Assembly (NCBI GenBank): GCA_009649675.1
Contig: WJPL01000001.1
Span: 1,446,469 to 1,510,468, forward strand
Direction of reading: 5' to 3'
DNA from: Alphaproteobacteria bacterium HT1-32
Lineage (GTDB): Bacteria > Pseudomonadota > Alphaproteobacteria > Rhodospirillales > HT1-32
DNA: 64,000 nucleotides
Both the position numbers and the translations under genes were made by a program. The notes below the pieces were generated by a model that was not told the DNA's origin, did not search any database, and was given only the letters and a program-made list of their open reading frames with translations. Shown piece by piece: positions 1-8,438 of the stretch. Each line of letters begins with the position of its first letter. Position 1 is the stretch's first letter.

Positions 1-233
1 AGGGCAGGGGGATTGCCAAACACTTCCGCACCCAGCGCCTTGCGATCAACAGCACCATCATGAACGACACCGGGAAACCGCTTCTCAACAGCCTCCACCG
101 CATCGCCGCCACGTTCCATCAGCCGGTGCACGGCCCGATCCGCATCATGAACCCGAAGACCCATTCGGGCGAACATCCCTGCTGCCGTTGATTTTCCCAT
201 GCCGATAGACCCGGTAAGGCCGAGAATAATCAT
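1..233 (-). CDS. coaE: Dephospho-CoA kinase, N-terminal part (cut by left edge)
   Basis: This gene encodes the last enzyme of coenzyme A synthesis, which phosphorylates the ribose 3'-OH of dephospho-CoA with ATP in the cytosol. Only the first 77 codons are present; the rest lies left of position 1. The product begins [16 protein letters not shown], with the P-loop GSIGMGKS at residues 8-15 and the conserved DAD (VHDADRAVH) at about residues 34-36. The ATG (231-233) overlaps the aroE stop codon as ATGA, so the gene is translationally coupled to aroE as the fourth gene of a leftward operon. Confidence 0.93.
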   Translation of the reverse strand, partial: MIILGLTGSIGMGKSTAAGMFARMGLRVHDADRAVHRLMERGGDAVEAVEKRFPGVVHDGAVDRKALGAEVFGNPPA

Positions 234-1084
234 GGCGCGCCATATATTTCCGGGAAAACGGCCTGACGCAGGGCGTCATCGACCACCGGCCGCCGGCCAA
301 ACCAGGCTTCAAAACCGGGGACGGCCTGATGCAGCAACATACCCGGTCCGGTGACCACGCGACATCCTCGCACCTTTGCAGATATCAGGAGATCCGTTTC
401 TACCGGCGCATAGATAATATCGGCAACTGTGGCCTGTGGGGGTAAATCATCAAGCCGGATTTCCAGCGGCGGGTTGTCTTTCATCCCGAGGCTGGTGGTG
501 TTGACCAGTAACCCGGCATCCGACAACGCCGCTTCCCGCTCGGTCCAGTCCAGCACATGAACAGGCGAGCCGAGTTCACCGGCAATCGCCTCTGCCCGCG
601 CCTTTGTCCGGTTGAACAACCGGATTTCAGGAACTCCCCGGTCGATCAGGGCAACTATAATAGCCCGGGCAGCCCCGCCCGCACCCAGAACAACCGCCGG
701 TGCATCAGCCTTCCAGCCGGAAGCCTGATCCTGCAAATTCATTAAAAACCCGAAACCATCGGTATTGGTGGCCAGGCTGGAGCCGTCTTCCCGGAAGATA
801 ATCGTATTGGCGGCGGCGATCCGGCGGGCCAGATCATCGGCCTCGTCTGCCAGCGACAGTGCTGCTTCCTTATGAGGAATGGTCACATTCACCCCGGAAA
901 AGCCCATTTTCGGCAAAGCCCGGAAGACCGTTTCAAAATCATCCGGACGGACCGGCAATGGCAGATAGGTACCGTCAATACCATAACGTTGCAGCCAGTG
1001 CCCCTGTAGCCGGGGTGACCGGCTGTGGCTCACCGGCCAGCCCATAACACCGGCGACCTTTGCCGCCCCGCTCAGCCCTGTCAT
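230..1084 (-). CDS. aroE: Shikimate dehydrogenase
   Basis: AroE reduces 3-dehydroshikimate to shikimate with NADPH in aromatic amino acid synthesis. The 284-residue length is normal. Visible motifs are [10 protein letters not shown] (15-24, shikimate binding), NVTIPHKE (66-73) with the catalytic Lys72, ATNTDG (105-110) with the catalytic partner Asp109, the NADP Rossmann loop GAGGAAR (134-140) and NRT (158-160), which contacts the NADP phosphate. Its start overlaps the maf stop and its stop overlaps the coaE start, both as ATGA, so it sits in a tightly coupled operon read away from the probable origin. Confidence 0.96.
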   Translation of the reverse strand: MTGLSGAAKVAGVMGWPVSHSRSPRLQGHWLQRYGIDGTYLPLPVRPDDFETVFRALPKMGFSGVNVTIPHKEAALSLADEADDLARRIAAANTIIFREDGSSLATNTDGFGFLMNLQDQASGWKADAPAVVLGAGGAARAIIVALIDRGVPEIRLFNRTKARAEAIAGELGSPVHVLDWTEREAALSDAGLLVNTTSLGMKDNPPLEIRLDDLPPQATVADIIYAPVETDLLISAKVRGCRVVTGPGMLLHQAVPGFEAWFGRRPVVDDALRQAVFPEIYGAP

Positions 1085-1716
1085 GCAACAACGCCCTGTT
1101 CGCGCAAAATATCCAGCAGAGGCAATAACGGCATCCCGAGAATGGTGAAATGGTCGCCCTTCACCTCGGAAAACAGATGCATTCCCATGCCTTCAATCTT
1201 GTAACAGCCAACCGTCTGGAAAACTTCGTCACCGATATGATCGAGATACCGGTCGATATAGTCATTCGACAGGTTGCGCATGGTGATTTCGGCAATCCCC
1301 GTATGATGCCAGATCCGCGCACCATTGCGGAACAGGACAACTGAGCTGACGAGTTGGTGCTTTTTCCCGGATAAGGCCCGGAGCGAACCAACCGCATGGT
1401 CACGGTCCACCGGCTTTTCAAACCAGACACCGCCGCAATCAAGCATCTGGTCGGCAGCAATAACAATTCCGGTTTCGTAACGACCGGAAACTTTCATGGC
1501 TTTCAGTTCTGCCAGTGCTTCTGCGGCAGCACTGGTGGTCACCCGGTCTGCCCGAAGGGCGTTCCGGAAGCTTTCTTCATCCACATTCGCCGGGTGCAGT
1601 TGCACATCCAGTCCGGCAGCCCGGAACATTTCAGCTCGCGCTTCTGATCCGGAGGCCAGAATCAGGGGGATGGTGGCCGCGTTCGGACCTGCCGGAAAGG
1701 GGAGGGGGTTGTTCAT
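1081..1716 (-). CDS. maf: Maf-family nucleotide pyrophosphatase (YceF-like)
   Basis: Maf proteins hydrolyse non-canonical or modified nucleoside triphosphates to monophosphates, acting as house-cleaning enzymes. The 211-residue product has the N-terminal LILASGSEAR motif (19-28), a NVDEE segment and the catalytic-loop motif AADQMLD followed by FEKP. The Asp-Gln form of this loop is more like YceF (m7GTP pyrophosphatase) than YhdE (dTTP/UTP), so I infer the YceF type; substrate is not proven. The gene overlaps the upstream regulator gene and aroE by ATGA on each side. Confidence 0.9.
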   Translation of the reverse strand: MNNPLPFPAGPNAATIPLILASGSEARAEMFRAAGLDVQLHPANVDEESFRNALRADRVTTSAAAEALAELKAMKVSGRYETGIVIAADQMLDCGGVWFEKPVDRDHAVGSLRALSGKKHQLVSSVVLFRNGARIWHHTGIAEITMRNLSNDYIDRYLDHIGDEVFQTVGCYKIEGMGMHLFSEVKGDHFTILGMPLLPLLDILREQGVVA

Positions 1717-2546
1717 GCCTGGGTATCCTTGAATTCACCGTAATAAGTCAGAATGGCCGCCGCCGTTTCTTCGATCGATTTCCGGGTGACATCAATCACC
1801 GGCCAGCCATGTTTGGAACAAAGCCGGCGCGCCATCTGGGTTTCCGCCTTCACCGCATCAGGATCGACATAATCTGTGGTATCTTCCTGATTCAGCATTC
1901 GCAGCCGGTTCCGGCGAATTTCAATCAGCCGTTTCGGATCCTTGGTCAGTCCGACAACCATCGGGCGGGTGACGCGTTCCAGCTCTGGCGGGACGGGACA
2001 GCCCGGCACCAGCGGAATATTTGCTACCTTGATGCCGCGCTGTGCCAGATAAATACAGGTCGGGGTTTTCGAGGTTCTCGACACACCAACAACAATGATA
2101 TCAGCCTCATTCAGATCATGAGTCAGCTGACCGTCATCATGGCTCATGGTGAAATGCACAGCCTCAATACGCTCAAAATATTCCGTATCCATGACATGCT
2201 GGCGGCCTGGCTGTCCGCGGATCGCCGATCCGGCATAGGCGGCAAGACCGGCGAGCACGGAATCCATGATCGAGATACAGGGCAGCCCCATCTCCCGGCA
2301 GCTTTCTTCCAGGACAACCCGTAAACCCGGATCAACGACTGTAAAGACAACAGGACCGGGATTTTCCGCAATTCCCGCAGCAACCCGCTGCATCTGTCCA
2401 CGCGTGCGCACCAGCGACCAGACATGTTCTATCGGATTGACGTTCTCTAGCTGAACAACACAGGCACGCGCAACAGCGTTTACTGTTTCACCCGTCGCAT
2501 CAGAGACCAGATGGATGTGGAAATCTCGTGTATTGTTCAGCGTCAT
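1713..2546 (-). CDS. Pyruvate phosphate dikinase / PEP synthase regulatory protein (DUF299, RP001 family)
   Basis: This family is bifunctional: an ADP-dependent kinase inactivates PEP synthase or pyruvate phosphate dikinase by threonine phosphorylation, and a phosphate-dependent phosphorylase reactivates it. The 277-residue protein begins with the family signature HLVSDATGET (12-21) and carries the P-loop GVSRTSKT (154-161) followed by NIPLVPG (177-183). Which dikinase it controls cannot be told here. It is first in the leftward operon with maf, aroE and coaE and borders the probable origin. The Rickettsia homologue RP001 flanks the same origin in Caulobacter, so the position is informative. 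Confidence 0.93.
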   Translation of the reverse strand: MTLNNTRDFHIHLVSDATGETVNAVARACVVQLENVNPIEHVWSLVRTRGQMQRVAAGIAENPGPVVFTVVDPGLRVVLEESCREMGLPCISIMDSVLAGLAAYAGSAIRGQPGRQHVMDTEYFERIEAVHFTMSHDDGQLTHDLNEADIIVVGVSRTSKTPTCIYLAQRGIKVANIPLVPGCPVPPELERVTRPMVVGLTKDPKRLIEIRRNRLRMLNQEDTTDYVDPDAVKAETQMARRLCSKHGWPVIDVTRKSIEETAAAILTYYGEFKDTQA

Positions 2547-2771
2547 TTCTCATGTCCTGGGGATAGAATCATCATCTTCACAAAAAGGTGGTTTTATCCC
2601 CTAACTGTCCGGAAGAAACCTACCCGGTTATGGGATGAGGGCAACCGGACTTTCACAGACAACAGGAAGTCGGATAACCTGAACCGGAAAGATTTGATCC
2701 CCGTTTTCCACGTTTGCCCGAAAGATTTATACATCAGGATTGATGGGGATTTCCGATTTTCTGTCCGCAAA

Positions 2772-2780
2772 TTATCCACC
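2772..2780 (+). promoter_or_regulatory. DnaA box (TTATCCACC)
   Basis: One mismatch to the bacterial DnaA consensus TTATCCACA, at the last base. It is the best plus-strand match in the probable origin and lies 54 bp left of an opposing one-mismatch box at 2826-2834. Confidence 0.6.
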
Positions 2781-2825
2781 TGAAAATTTCCGCATCAACA
2801 GACCACAGTTAATTCTGGATGGCTT

Positions 2826-2834
2826 TGTGGATGA
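2826..2834 (-). promoter_or_regulatory. DnaA box (TCATCCACA on the minus strand)
   Basis: It reads TGTGGATGA on the plus strand and has one mismatch to the consensus. It faces the box at 2772-2780 within the oriC candidate. Confidence 0.55.
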
Positions 2835-2933
2835 AATTTAATCCCCGATTTCCGCATCCCCTACTACAACTATCCTCATCCTATTAGATTCTTTATATTT
2901 GATTGGAAGGAAACGAGAGGCCATACCCCGGAT

Positions 2934-3971
2934 ATGAAAACCACAGCTGAAAAACCGTTTCTCAGGGTCCTCCGGGGTGAGGTACTTGAGACCCCGCCGA
3001 TCTGGATCATGCGTCAGGCCGGACGTTATCTGCCGGAATACCGTGCCTTGCGGGAAAAGCAGCCAGACTTTCTGAAGTTCTGCTATACCCCGGAAATGAC
3101 CGTTGAAGCCACATTGCAGCCAATCCGGCGCTATGGCTTTGATGCCTCCATCCTGTTTTCAGATATTCTCGTCATTCCCGATGCCCTTGGACAAAAGGTC
3201 TGGTTTGAAGGCGGTGTGGGACCAAAACTTGAGCCGGTTACCTCCGCAGCGACACTGATTTCTGATCCGGCTGAAGCGGTAGATAGTCTTCTGGCACCGG
3301 TTATGGAGACGGTTCGGCAATTACGGGCTGCCCTGCCTCCCGAGGTGGCGCTGATTGGGTTTGCAGGGGCGCCATGGACGGTCGCCAGTTATATGGTTGA
3401 AGGTGGTTCCAGCCGGGATTTCTCGAAACTGAAACAGCTGGCCTATGCCTGTCCGGATGATTTTCAGGGTATTATCGACCGGCTCGTTGAGACGACGATT
3501 GTCTATCTTTGCCGTCAGGTTGATGCGGGTGCCGATGTCCTCCAGCTTTTTGATACCTGGGCCGGGATCCTGCCGCCGGCTGAATTCCGTAAATGGTCAA
3601 TCGAGCCGACCCGGCGAATTTGTGAAGGCGTTCGGTCAGAACATCCTGACATTCCGATTATCGGTTTTCCGCGTGATGCCGGTCTGATGCTTGGCGAATA
3701 TGCGGAAAAAACCGGCGTCACTGCTGTCAGTATCGATACGTCGACACCGCTGGGTGCGGCGGCTGATCTGGTGAAGGGCCGGCCGGTTCAGGGTAATCTT
3801 GACCCAATTCATCTGATCAGTGGTGGCGAGGCGCTGGACCGGGCTGTTGATGAAGTGCTGGAAGCCGGGAAGGGCCGGCCCCATATCTTCAATCTCGGTC
3901 ACGGCATTCTGCCGCCAACACCGCCGGAAAATGTTCAGCGAATGATTGATCGGGTTCGCAACGTCGGCTGA
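2934..3971 (+). CDS. hemE: Uroporphyrinogen III decarboxylase
   Basis: HemE removes four acetate carboxyls from uroporphyrinogen III to give coproporphyrinogen III in heme synthesis. The 345-residue product has the signature WIMRQAGRYLPEYR (25-38), with the conserved arginines, and GFAGAPWTVASYMVEG near residue 142. Asp in the ILFSDILVIP segment is the conserved catalytic aspartate. A purine-rich ribosome-binding stretch (about 2905-2920) precedes the ATG. The gene begins the rightward hemE-hemH-hemJ-rho group beside the probable origin. Confidence 0.97.
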   Translation: MKTTAEKPFLRVLRGEVLETPPIWIMRQAGRYLPEYRALREKQPDFLKFCYTPEMTVEATLQPIRRYGFDASILFSDILVIPDALGQKVWFEGGVGPKLEPVTSAATLISDPAEAVDSLLAPVMETVRQLRAALPPEVALIGFAGAPWTVASYMVEGGSSRDFSKLKQLAYACPDDFQGIIDRLVETTIVYLCRQVDAGADVLQLFDTWAGILPPAEFRKWSIEPTRRICEGVRSEHPDIPIIGFPRDAGLMLGEYAEKTGVTAVSIDTSTPLGAAADLVKGRPVQGNLDPIHLISGGEALDRAVDEVLEAGKGRPHIFNLGHGILPPTPPENVQRMIDRVRNVG

Positions 3972-3994
3972 CCGGCCACGAAGGAATTTGATTT

Positions 3995-5044
3995 ATGGCG
4001 AAAACCGCTGTTGTTCTGCTGAATCTCGGAGGACCGGACAAACCGGAATCTGTTGAACCCTTTCTGTTCAACTTCTTCCGTGATCCGGCAATCATCGGCG
4101 CACCGAAACCGATCCGCTGGCTGATCGCAAAACTGATCTGCAAAAGGCGCGGGCCGGTTGCCCGTGAAATTTATGCTCATCTGGGGGGTGGCTCACCATT
4201 GCTGCCCCTGACCCGCAAACAGGCTGATGCACTTGAAGCCAGCCTGAAAAATGAGGTTGATGACATAAAATGCTTTGTCTGCATGCGCTACTGGCATCCG
4301 ATGAGCGGCGAGGTTGCAGCGGATGTTAAAGCATGGGGGGCAGACAAGGTCGTGCTTTTGCCGCTTTATCCCCAATATTCGACAACAACGACAGGCTCGG
4401 CGATCAAGGCCTGGCGCGAGGCAGCCCGTGATGCAGGCCTGATGGCAGAAGAAAAACTTGTCTGCTGTTATCCGGAACATCCGGGATTTGTTGAATCGAT
4501 GGCAGAGCTGACCCGCCCCGTTCTGGAACAGGCACGGACAAAGGGAACGCCAAGGCTGCTCTTTTCGGCTCATGGTCTGCCCTGCAAGATCATCAAGGCC
4601 GGAGACCCCTATCAACGGCATGTAGAGGCCTCCGCAGCGGCGATTGTTAAGCGGCTGGGGGTCGATGGCCTGGATCACGTTACCTGCTATCAGAGCCGCG
4701 TCGGACCGCTGGAATGGATCGGTCCGTCAACCGAGGATGAAATCCACCGGGCCGGGAAGGATGGTGTTCCACTGGTCATTCTGCCGGTTGCCTTTGTGTC
4801 CGATCATTCCGAGACGCTGGTTGAACTGGATATCGAATATCGTGAACTGGCAGAACAGAACGGGGTTCCCGGCTATTTTCGGGTTCCTGCACTGAATACA
4901 GATAAAGCCTTTATCGACTGCCTGACAGATCTGGTACAAAACGCGCTGGCAGATAAATCACTGGCCTGTGCCGAGGATGATCCCTGTGGCTGTATCATTG
5001 ATATCCGGGGTGGCGGGCATGTTCTGGAGAAAGCATCAGCATGA
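3995..5044 (+). CDS. hemH: Ferrochelatase, probably [2Fe-2S] type
   Basis: HemH inserts Fe(II) into protoporphyrin IX, the last step of heme b synthesis. The 349-residue protein shows LLNLGGPD near the start, the catalytic-His motif FSAHGLP, TCYQSRVGPLEWIGPS and PVAFVSDHSETLVELD. The C-terminus carries three clustered cysteines (325, 331 and 333). Ferrochelatases of Caulobacter and mycobacteria are known to bind a [2Fe-2S] cluster through C-terminal cysteines plus one internal one, so a cluster is likely; that is inference. The stop overlaps the hemJ start as ATGA. Confidence 0.96.
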   Translation: MAKTAVVLLNLGGPDKPESVEPFLFNFFRDPAIIGAPKPIRWLIAKLICKRRGPVAREIYAHLGGGSPLLPLTRKQADALEASLKNEVDDIKCFVCMRYWHPMSGEVAADVKAWGADKVVLLPLYPQYSTTTTGSAIKAWREAARDAGLMAEEKLVCCYPEHPGFVESMAELTRPVLEQARTKGTPRLLFSAHGLPCKIIKAGDPYQRHVEASAAAIVKRLGVDGLDHVTCYQSRVGPLEWIGPSTEDEIHRAGKDGVPLVILPVAFVSDHSETLVELDIEYRELAEQNGVPGYFRVPALNTDKAFIDCLTDLVQNALADKSLACAEDDPCGCIIDIRGGGHVLEKASA

Positions 5045-5487
5045 TTGATTTCATTGGCGACTGGTATCTCTGGATCAAGGCATTGCATGTGATGTCGATC
5101 ATCGCCTGGATGGCAGGGCTGCTCTATCTGCCACGCCTGTTTGTCTATCACTGCGAGGCGGAAACAGGCTCTGACCAGTCTGAAACCCTGAAGATCATGG
5201 AACGACGCCTGTTGCGGGGGATCATGAACCCCGCGATGATCGCCGCCTGGGTCTTCGGATCGATGATGGTTGTTTATCAGGCCGCCACCGGTTTTGAAGT
5301 CTGGCTGCATGTTAAACTGCTGGCGGTTGTTTTGATGACAGTCTTTCACCATATGGCAGGACGATGGCGGAAAGATTTTCTGGCAGATAAGAACCAGCGC
5401 AGTCAGCGCTATTTCCGGATCATGAATGAAGTTCCGGCTGTGCTGATGGTCGTGATTGTCATCATGGTTATTGTAAAACCGTTCTAA
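5041..5487 (+). CDS. hemJ: Protoporphyrinogen IX oxidase HemJ (UPF0093 membrane protein)
   Basis: HemJ oxidises protoporphyrinogen IX to protoporphyrin IX in the inner membrane, the step before ferrochelatase. The 148-residue protein has about four membrane segments. It keeps the conserved N-terminal histidine in WIKALHVMSIIAWMAG (His16) and the later LHVKLLAVVLM segment with the conserved lysine. It is coupled to hemH by ATGA overlap, so the last two heme enzymes are made together. No hemG or hemY is seen here, which fits HemJ serving this step. Confidence 0.93.
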   Translation: MIDFIGDWYLWIKALHVMSIIAWMAGLLYLPRLFVYHCEAETGSDQSETLKIMERRLLRGIMNPAMIAAWVFGSMMVVYQAATGFEVWLHVKLLAVVLMTVFHHMAGRWRKDFLADKNQRSQRYFRIMNEVPAVLMVVIVIMVIVKPF

Positions 5488-5671
5488 AGATCACCGTTGA
5501 CGGATGAACAGGTTGTAGCTACATGTATGGTTCGGTAGCTGTCCGGCTGCCGCGTCAATCAACAATTCGAAGGCGATAACGCCTCAGTAAACGGCCCTGA
5601 ATTAAGGCCCGGTCTGCCTTCGATCATGACATTTCCTTTTTCCCATGTGTTTTCACTAATCGAGCGACTTC
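5488..5671 (+). promoter_or_regulatory. rho leader with possible alternative stems
   Basis: This 184-bp gap precedes rho. It contains an 8-bp outer inverted repeat, TCGAAGGC (5567-5574) and GCCTTCGA (5616-5623). A competing small hairpin AGGCG-ATAA-CGCCT (5571-5584) shares the left arm. Pyrimidine-rich sequence follows (5631-5645). rho is autoregulated in several bacteria through leader transcript termination, and these mutually exclusive stems could serve that purpose; this is inference. Confidence 0.35.
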
Positions 5672-6928
5672 ATGAATCTTCAGGATCTGAAAGACAAATC
5701 ACCGGCTGACCTTCTCGCTTTTGCAGAGGAGCTTGAAGTCGAGAATGCGAGTACTCTGCGCAAGCAGGACATGATGTTCGCCATTCTGAAACAACTGGCC
5801 GAAAATGACGTCGCAATTTCAGGCCTTGGTGTGCTGGAAATTCTGCAGGACGGTTTCGGCTTTCTGCGGTCACCGGAAGCGAACTACCTCCCGGGCCCCG
5901 ATGATATCTATGTCTCTCCCAGCCAGGTGCGCCGATTTGGTCTGCGTACCGGTGATACGGTTGAGGGACAGATCCGGGCCCCGAAAGAGGGCGAGCGTTA
6001 TTTTGCCCTGCTGAAAGTAGCTCAGGTCAATTTCGAGGATCCGGATGCAGTTCGTCATCGCATCAACTTTGACAACCTGACCCCGCTTTACCCGGAAGAA
6101 CGGCTGAAACTGGAAGTCGATAATCCGGAGAAGAAAGACAACACCACGCGGGTCATTGATCTGGTGGCCCCGATCGGTAAAGGCCAGCGCGCTCTGATCG
6201 TTGCTCCGCCGCGCACCGGTAAAACGATGATCCTGCAAAACATCGCTCATGCGATCTCGGTCAATCACCCGGAAACCTATCTGATTGTTCTGCTGATTGA
6301 CGAGCGGCCGGAAGAAGTGACGGACATGGCCCGTTCCGTGAAGGGTGAGGTTGTTTCCTCGACCTTTGACGAGCCGGCCACCCGCCATGTGCAGGTAACC
6401 GAGATGGTGCTGGAAAAGGCCAAGCGTCTGGTCGAACACAAGCGGGACGTAGTTATCCTGCTGGATTCCATCACCCGTCTGGCCCGTGCCTACAACACGG
6501 TTGTGCCGAGCTCCGGCAAGGTGCTGACCGGTGGTGTTGATGCAAATGCCCTGCAACGGCCGAAGCGTTTCTTCGGTGCGGCGCGTAATATCGAAGAAGG
6601 CGGATCACTGACCATCATCGGCACGGCGCTGATCGATACCGGGTCGCGTATGGACGAAGTCATCTTCGAGGAATTCAAGGGTACGGGTAACTCGGAACTT
6701 ATCCTTGATCGCAAGCTGTCCGACAAACGGACCTTCCCGGCGATTGATATCAGCAAGTCAGGTACCCGGAAGGAAGAACTTCTGGTCGACAAGGGCACGC
6801 TCGCCAAGATGTGGGTGCTGCGTCGTATCCTGAACCCGATGGGAACTGTCGATGCCATGGAATTCCTGCTCGACAAGCTGAAGCACTCCAAAAACAACGA
6901 CGATTTCTTCGACGCCATGAATTCCTGA
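5672..6928 (+). CDS. rho: Transcription termination factor Rho
   Basis: Rho is a hexameric RNA-dependent ATPase that releases RNA from paused polymerase. The 418-residue length is standard. Domains in order are the N-terminal helix bundle ([15 protein letters not shown]), the cold-shock-like RNA-binding domain with GFGFLR (61-66) and the RecA-like ATPase with P-loop APPRTGKT (178-185), [10 protein letters not shown] and [13 protein letters not shown]. The secondary RNA-binding Q-loop and R-loop regions ([13 protein letters not shown], then FKGTGNSEL) follow. It is fourth in the rightward group from the origin and is closed by a strong inverted repeat. Confidence 0.98.
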   Translation: MNLQDLKDKSPADLLAFAEELEVENASTLRKQDMMFAILKQLAENDVAISGLGVLEILQDGFGFLRSPEANYLPGPDDIYVSPSQVRRFGLRTGDTVEGQIRAPKEGERYFALLKVAQVNFEDPDAVRHRINFDNLTPLYPEERLKLEVDNPEKKDNTTRVIDLVAPIGKGQRALIVAPPRTGKTMILQNIAHAISVNHPETYLIVLLIDERPEEVTDMARSVKGEVVSSTFDEPATRHVQVTEMVLEKAKRLVEHKRDVVILLDSITRLARAYNTVVPSSGKVLTGGVDANALQRPKRFFGAARNIEEGGSLTIIGTALIDTGSRMDEVIFEEFKGTGNSELILDRKLSDKRTFPAIDISKSGTRKEELLVDKGTLAKMWVLRRILNPMGTVDAMEFLLDKLKHSKNNDDFFDAMNS

Positions 6929-6935
6929 TGCTGAC

Positions 6936-6965
6936 GGCCTGACAATCCACCGGGGTTGTCAGGCC
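6936..6965. terminator. Hairpin terminator between rho and the convergent membrane-protein gene
   Basis: A perfect 10-bp stem GGCCTGACAA / TTGTCAGGCC (6936-6945 and 6956-6965) encloses a 10-nt loop. It lies 8 nt after the rho stop and 4 nt from the stop of the convergent gene, so it probably serves both directions. The U-tract is weak (TGTTT on the plus side). Confidence 0.8.
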
Positions 6966-6969
6966 TGTT

Positions 6970-7368
6970 TCAGCCGGAATTGCTGGCGATCATGATGATC
7001 GTTATCACGAAGACAAGTGTAGCAATACCGATCAGGGCGTTGATCAACAGTGACTGGCGCAGAAACCGTCCTGAGTTTTTGGCCATCCGGGTTACCCGTT
7101 TTAGATTGTCGTCATAACGATCACGGTGAGACCAGACATTCGGATCAGGCCCGCGGATCAGCAGATCACTGGTAACAATCATTCCGAACAGATCCGGATC
7201 GACGGGGCGGAGTGAATGGTCCGGCTTGTTGGTTTTTGCGATCCACAATCGACGATCTGTTTCTGCTCCGGCACTGCCGGGCAGAACCTCCTCCACCAGA
7301 ATCCGGTTTGGCCGGTTCAGTGCAGCCGCCAGTTTTTCTAACGCTGCCCTGTCTTGTTTCTGGCTCAT
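6970..7368 (-). CDS. Small membrane protein of unknown function, paralogue B (RGPDPN pair)
   Basis: I do not recognise this 132-residue protein. It has a soluble N-terminal part (1-100) and one strongly hydrophobic C-terminal segment (about 106-127), suggesting a C-tail-anchored inner membrane protein. The block LWIAKTNKPD, then TSDLLIRGPDPNVWSH, matches the neighbouring upstream gene closely, so the two arose by tandem duplication. Only 15 nt separate them and both run leftward, so they are probably co-transcribed. The signature SDLLxRGPDPNxWSH is the best handle for a search. Confidence 0.75.
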   Translation of the reverse strand: MSQKQDRAALEKLAAALNRPNRILVEEVLPGSAGAETDRRLWIAKTNKPDHSLRPVDPDLFGMIVTSDLLIRGPDPNVWSHRDRYDDNLKRVTRMAKNSGRFLRQSLLINALIGIATLVFVITIIMIASNSG

Positions 7369-7383
7369 TGCCGTGACCTGTCC

Positions 7384-7899
7384 TCAGTTCGCAGACTCTA
7401 TGCAGGCCGATGATCCTCTGGGGTAACAGAGCGTGGCATCCTTTTCTTTTGTCAGCGGATTTTCACCCTGCTGGAGGGTAACAGGATCACTGTTTTCCAT
7501 CTTCGGCCGACTGACTTCGATAACAATGACCGCAGCGATCAGGGCGATGACGGCAATCAGGGTAAGCAGGGCAAAGACCTTGTTGACCATGAGATTGCGC
7601 CGGATAAAGACGGCGGCTTTGTATTCTGCTGTCGCGACCAGCTTCTTGTTTGCCGAGAGCCGCTTGTGATGTGACCAGGTATTGGGGTCGGGACCACGGA
7701 CCAGAAGATCGCTGAGAATAGCCCGCCCGACGAGATCGCTGTCCACAAGCTCAAGCTTGCGGATGGGCTCTTTTGCTGCGGCAATCCAGAGTGCGGGTTC
7801 TTCACGACCGTCTTCTGAGCGACTGACCTGTAGAACCAGCACCCGGTTACGCCGATCCAGTTTCCGGACAAGCTGATCGAAGTCAGTCACAACAAACAT
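7384..7899 (-). CDS. Small membrane protein of unknown function, paralogue A (RGPDPN pair)
   Basis: This 171-residue protein is unrecognised and paralogous to the next gene. It shares ALWIAAAKEP, then LSDLLVRGPDPNTWSH, at about residues 57-86, followed by a single membrane segment (about 112-133). Unlike its partner it has a further 38-residue polar tail after the membrane segment, ending with two cysteines. It is the first gene of the pair. The N-terminal FVVTDFDQLVRKLDRRNRV looks like part of a small alpha-beta domain. No catalytic motif is apparent. Confidence 0.75.
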   Translation of the reverse strand: MFVVTDFDQLVRKLDRRNRVLVLQVSRSEDGREEPALWIAAAKEPIRKLELVDSDLVGRAILSDLLVRGPDPNTWSHHKRLSANKKLVATAEYKAAVFIRRNLMVNKVFALLTLIAVIALIAAVIVIEVSRPKMENSDPVTLQQGENPLTKEKDATLCYPRGSSACIESAN

Positions 7900-7976
7900 G
7901 AATTACTCCGGTCACGACACCCCATCTCCGGAGTGAGTCTGGTGAGTGGCGCTGGATATGCCAGACCGTCAGGATT

Positions 7977-8438
7977 TCACAGCAGCGCCTCGATGTTCAA
8001 GAGTTGTTTCTTGGTTTCCACACCACCATCCCCGGAATAGCCCCCCAGCTTGCCCCCGGCTGCAACCACACGATGGCAGGGGATGATGATCGGGATGGTG
8101 TTTCGTCCGCAGGCATTGGCGACAGCCCGTGATCCGGACCCAAGCTCTGTTGCCAGTTCGCCATATGTCCGTGTCTGTCCGTAGGGAATGGCTGACATCA
8201 CTCGCCAGACGCTTTGCTGATGCGGTGTGCCATCCGGCGCCAGCGGCAGATCGAAGTTCCGCAGATCACCGTCAAAATAGGCGTTGAGTTGTTCACGAGC
8301 CGTCACGAGCAGGGGTGTTTCCCGGACCAGCCCGAATTCATCCGGCGCCCAGCCCCAGTCGAGGGCGATAATCTGACCATCGGCTTCGGTCAGGGTGAGA
8401 TCACCGACCGGACTATGCATGGAAAGCTGATACATCAT
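7977..8438 (-). CDS. ogt: Methylated-DNA-[protein]-cysteine S-methyltransferase
   Basis: This suicide DNA-repair protein transfers the methyl group from O6-methylguanine or O4-methylthymine to its own cysteine. The 153-residue product has the helix-turn-helix region TYGELATELGSGSRAVANACGRN and the active site PCHRV, with acceptor Cys121, followed by GGYSGDGGVETKKQLL. It lacks an Ada-type regulatory domain. Its ATG directly abuts the TAG of the YyaL-like gene, so the two are coupled. A second ATG codon follows at once (8433-8435) and could also be used. Confidence 0.95.
   Translation of the reverse strand: MMYQLSMHSPVGDLTLTEADGQIIALDWGWAPDEFGLVRETPLLVTAREQLNAYFDGDLRNFDLPLAPDGTPHQQSVWRVMSAIPYGQTRTYGELATELGSGSRAVANACGRNTIPIIIPCHRVVAAGGKLGGYSGDGGVETKKQLLNIEALL

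Larger units (their letters stand above)
2547..2933. other. Probable chromosomal replication origin (oriC)
   Basis: This is a 387-bp non-coding gap between the divergent RP001-family gene and hemE, the pair that flanks the Caulobacter origin. It is visibly AT-richer than its surroundings. DnaA-box-like 9-mers (consensus TTATCCACA) include TTATCCACC at 2772-2780 and TCATCCACA on the minus strand at 2826-2834, each with one mismatch. TTTTCCACG at 2704-2712, CTATCCTCA at 2870-2878 and TTATCCCCT at 2594-2602 have two mismatches. An AT-rich stretch at about 2860-2905 could be the unwinding element. GANTC sites, possible CcrM targets, lie at about 2565 and 2888. Promoters for both flanking genes must also lie here. 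Confidence 0.75.

Noticed and set aside
1515-2324. 269-codon plus-strand frame opposite maf and the RP001-family gene
   Set aside because: It is antisense to two clear genes, has no recognisable domain and no ribosome-binding site.
5626-5709. 28-codon leader frame overlapping the rho start
   Set aside because: No ribosome-binding site and no conserved leader-peptide feature visible.
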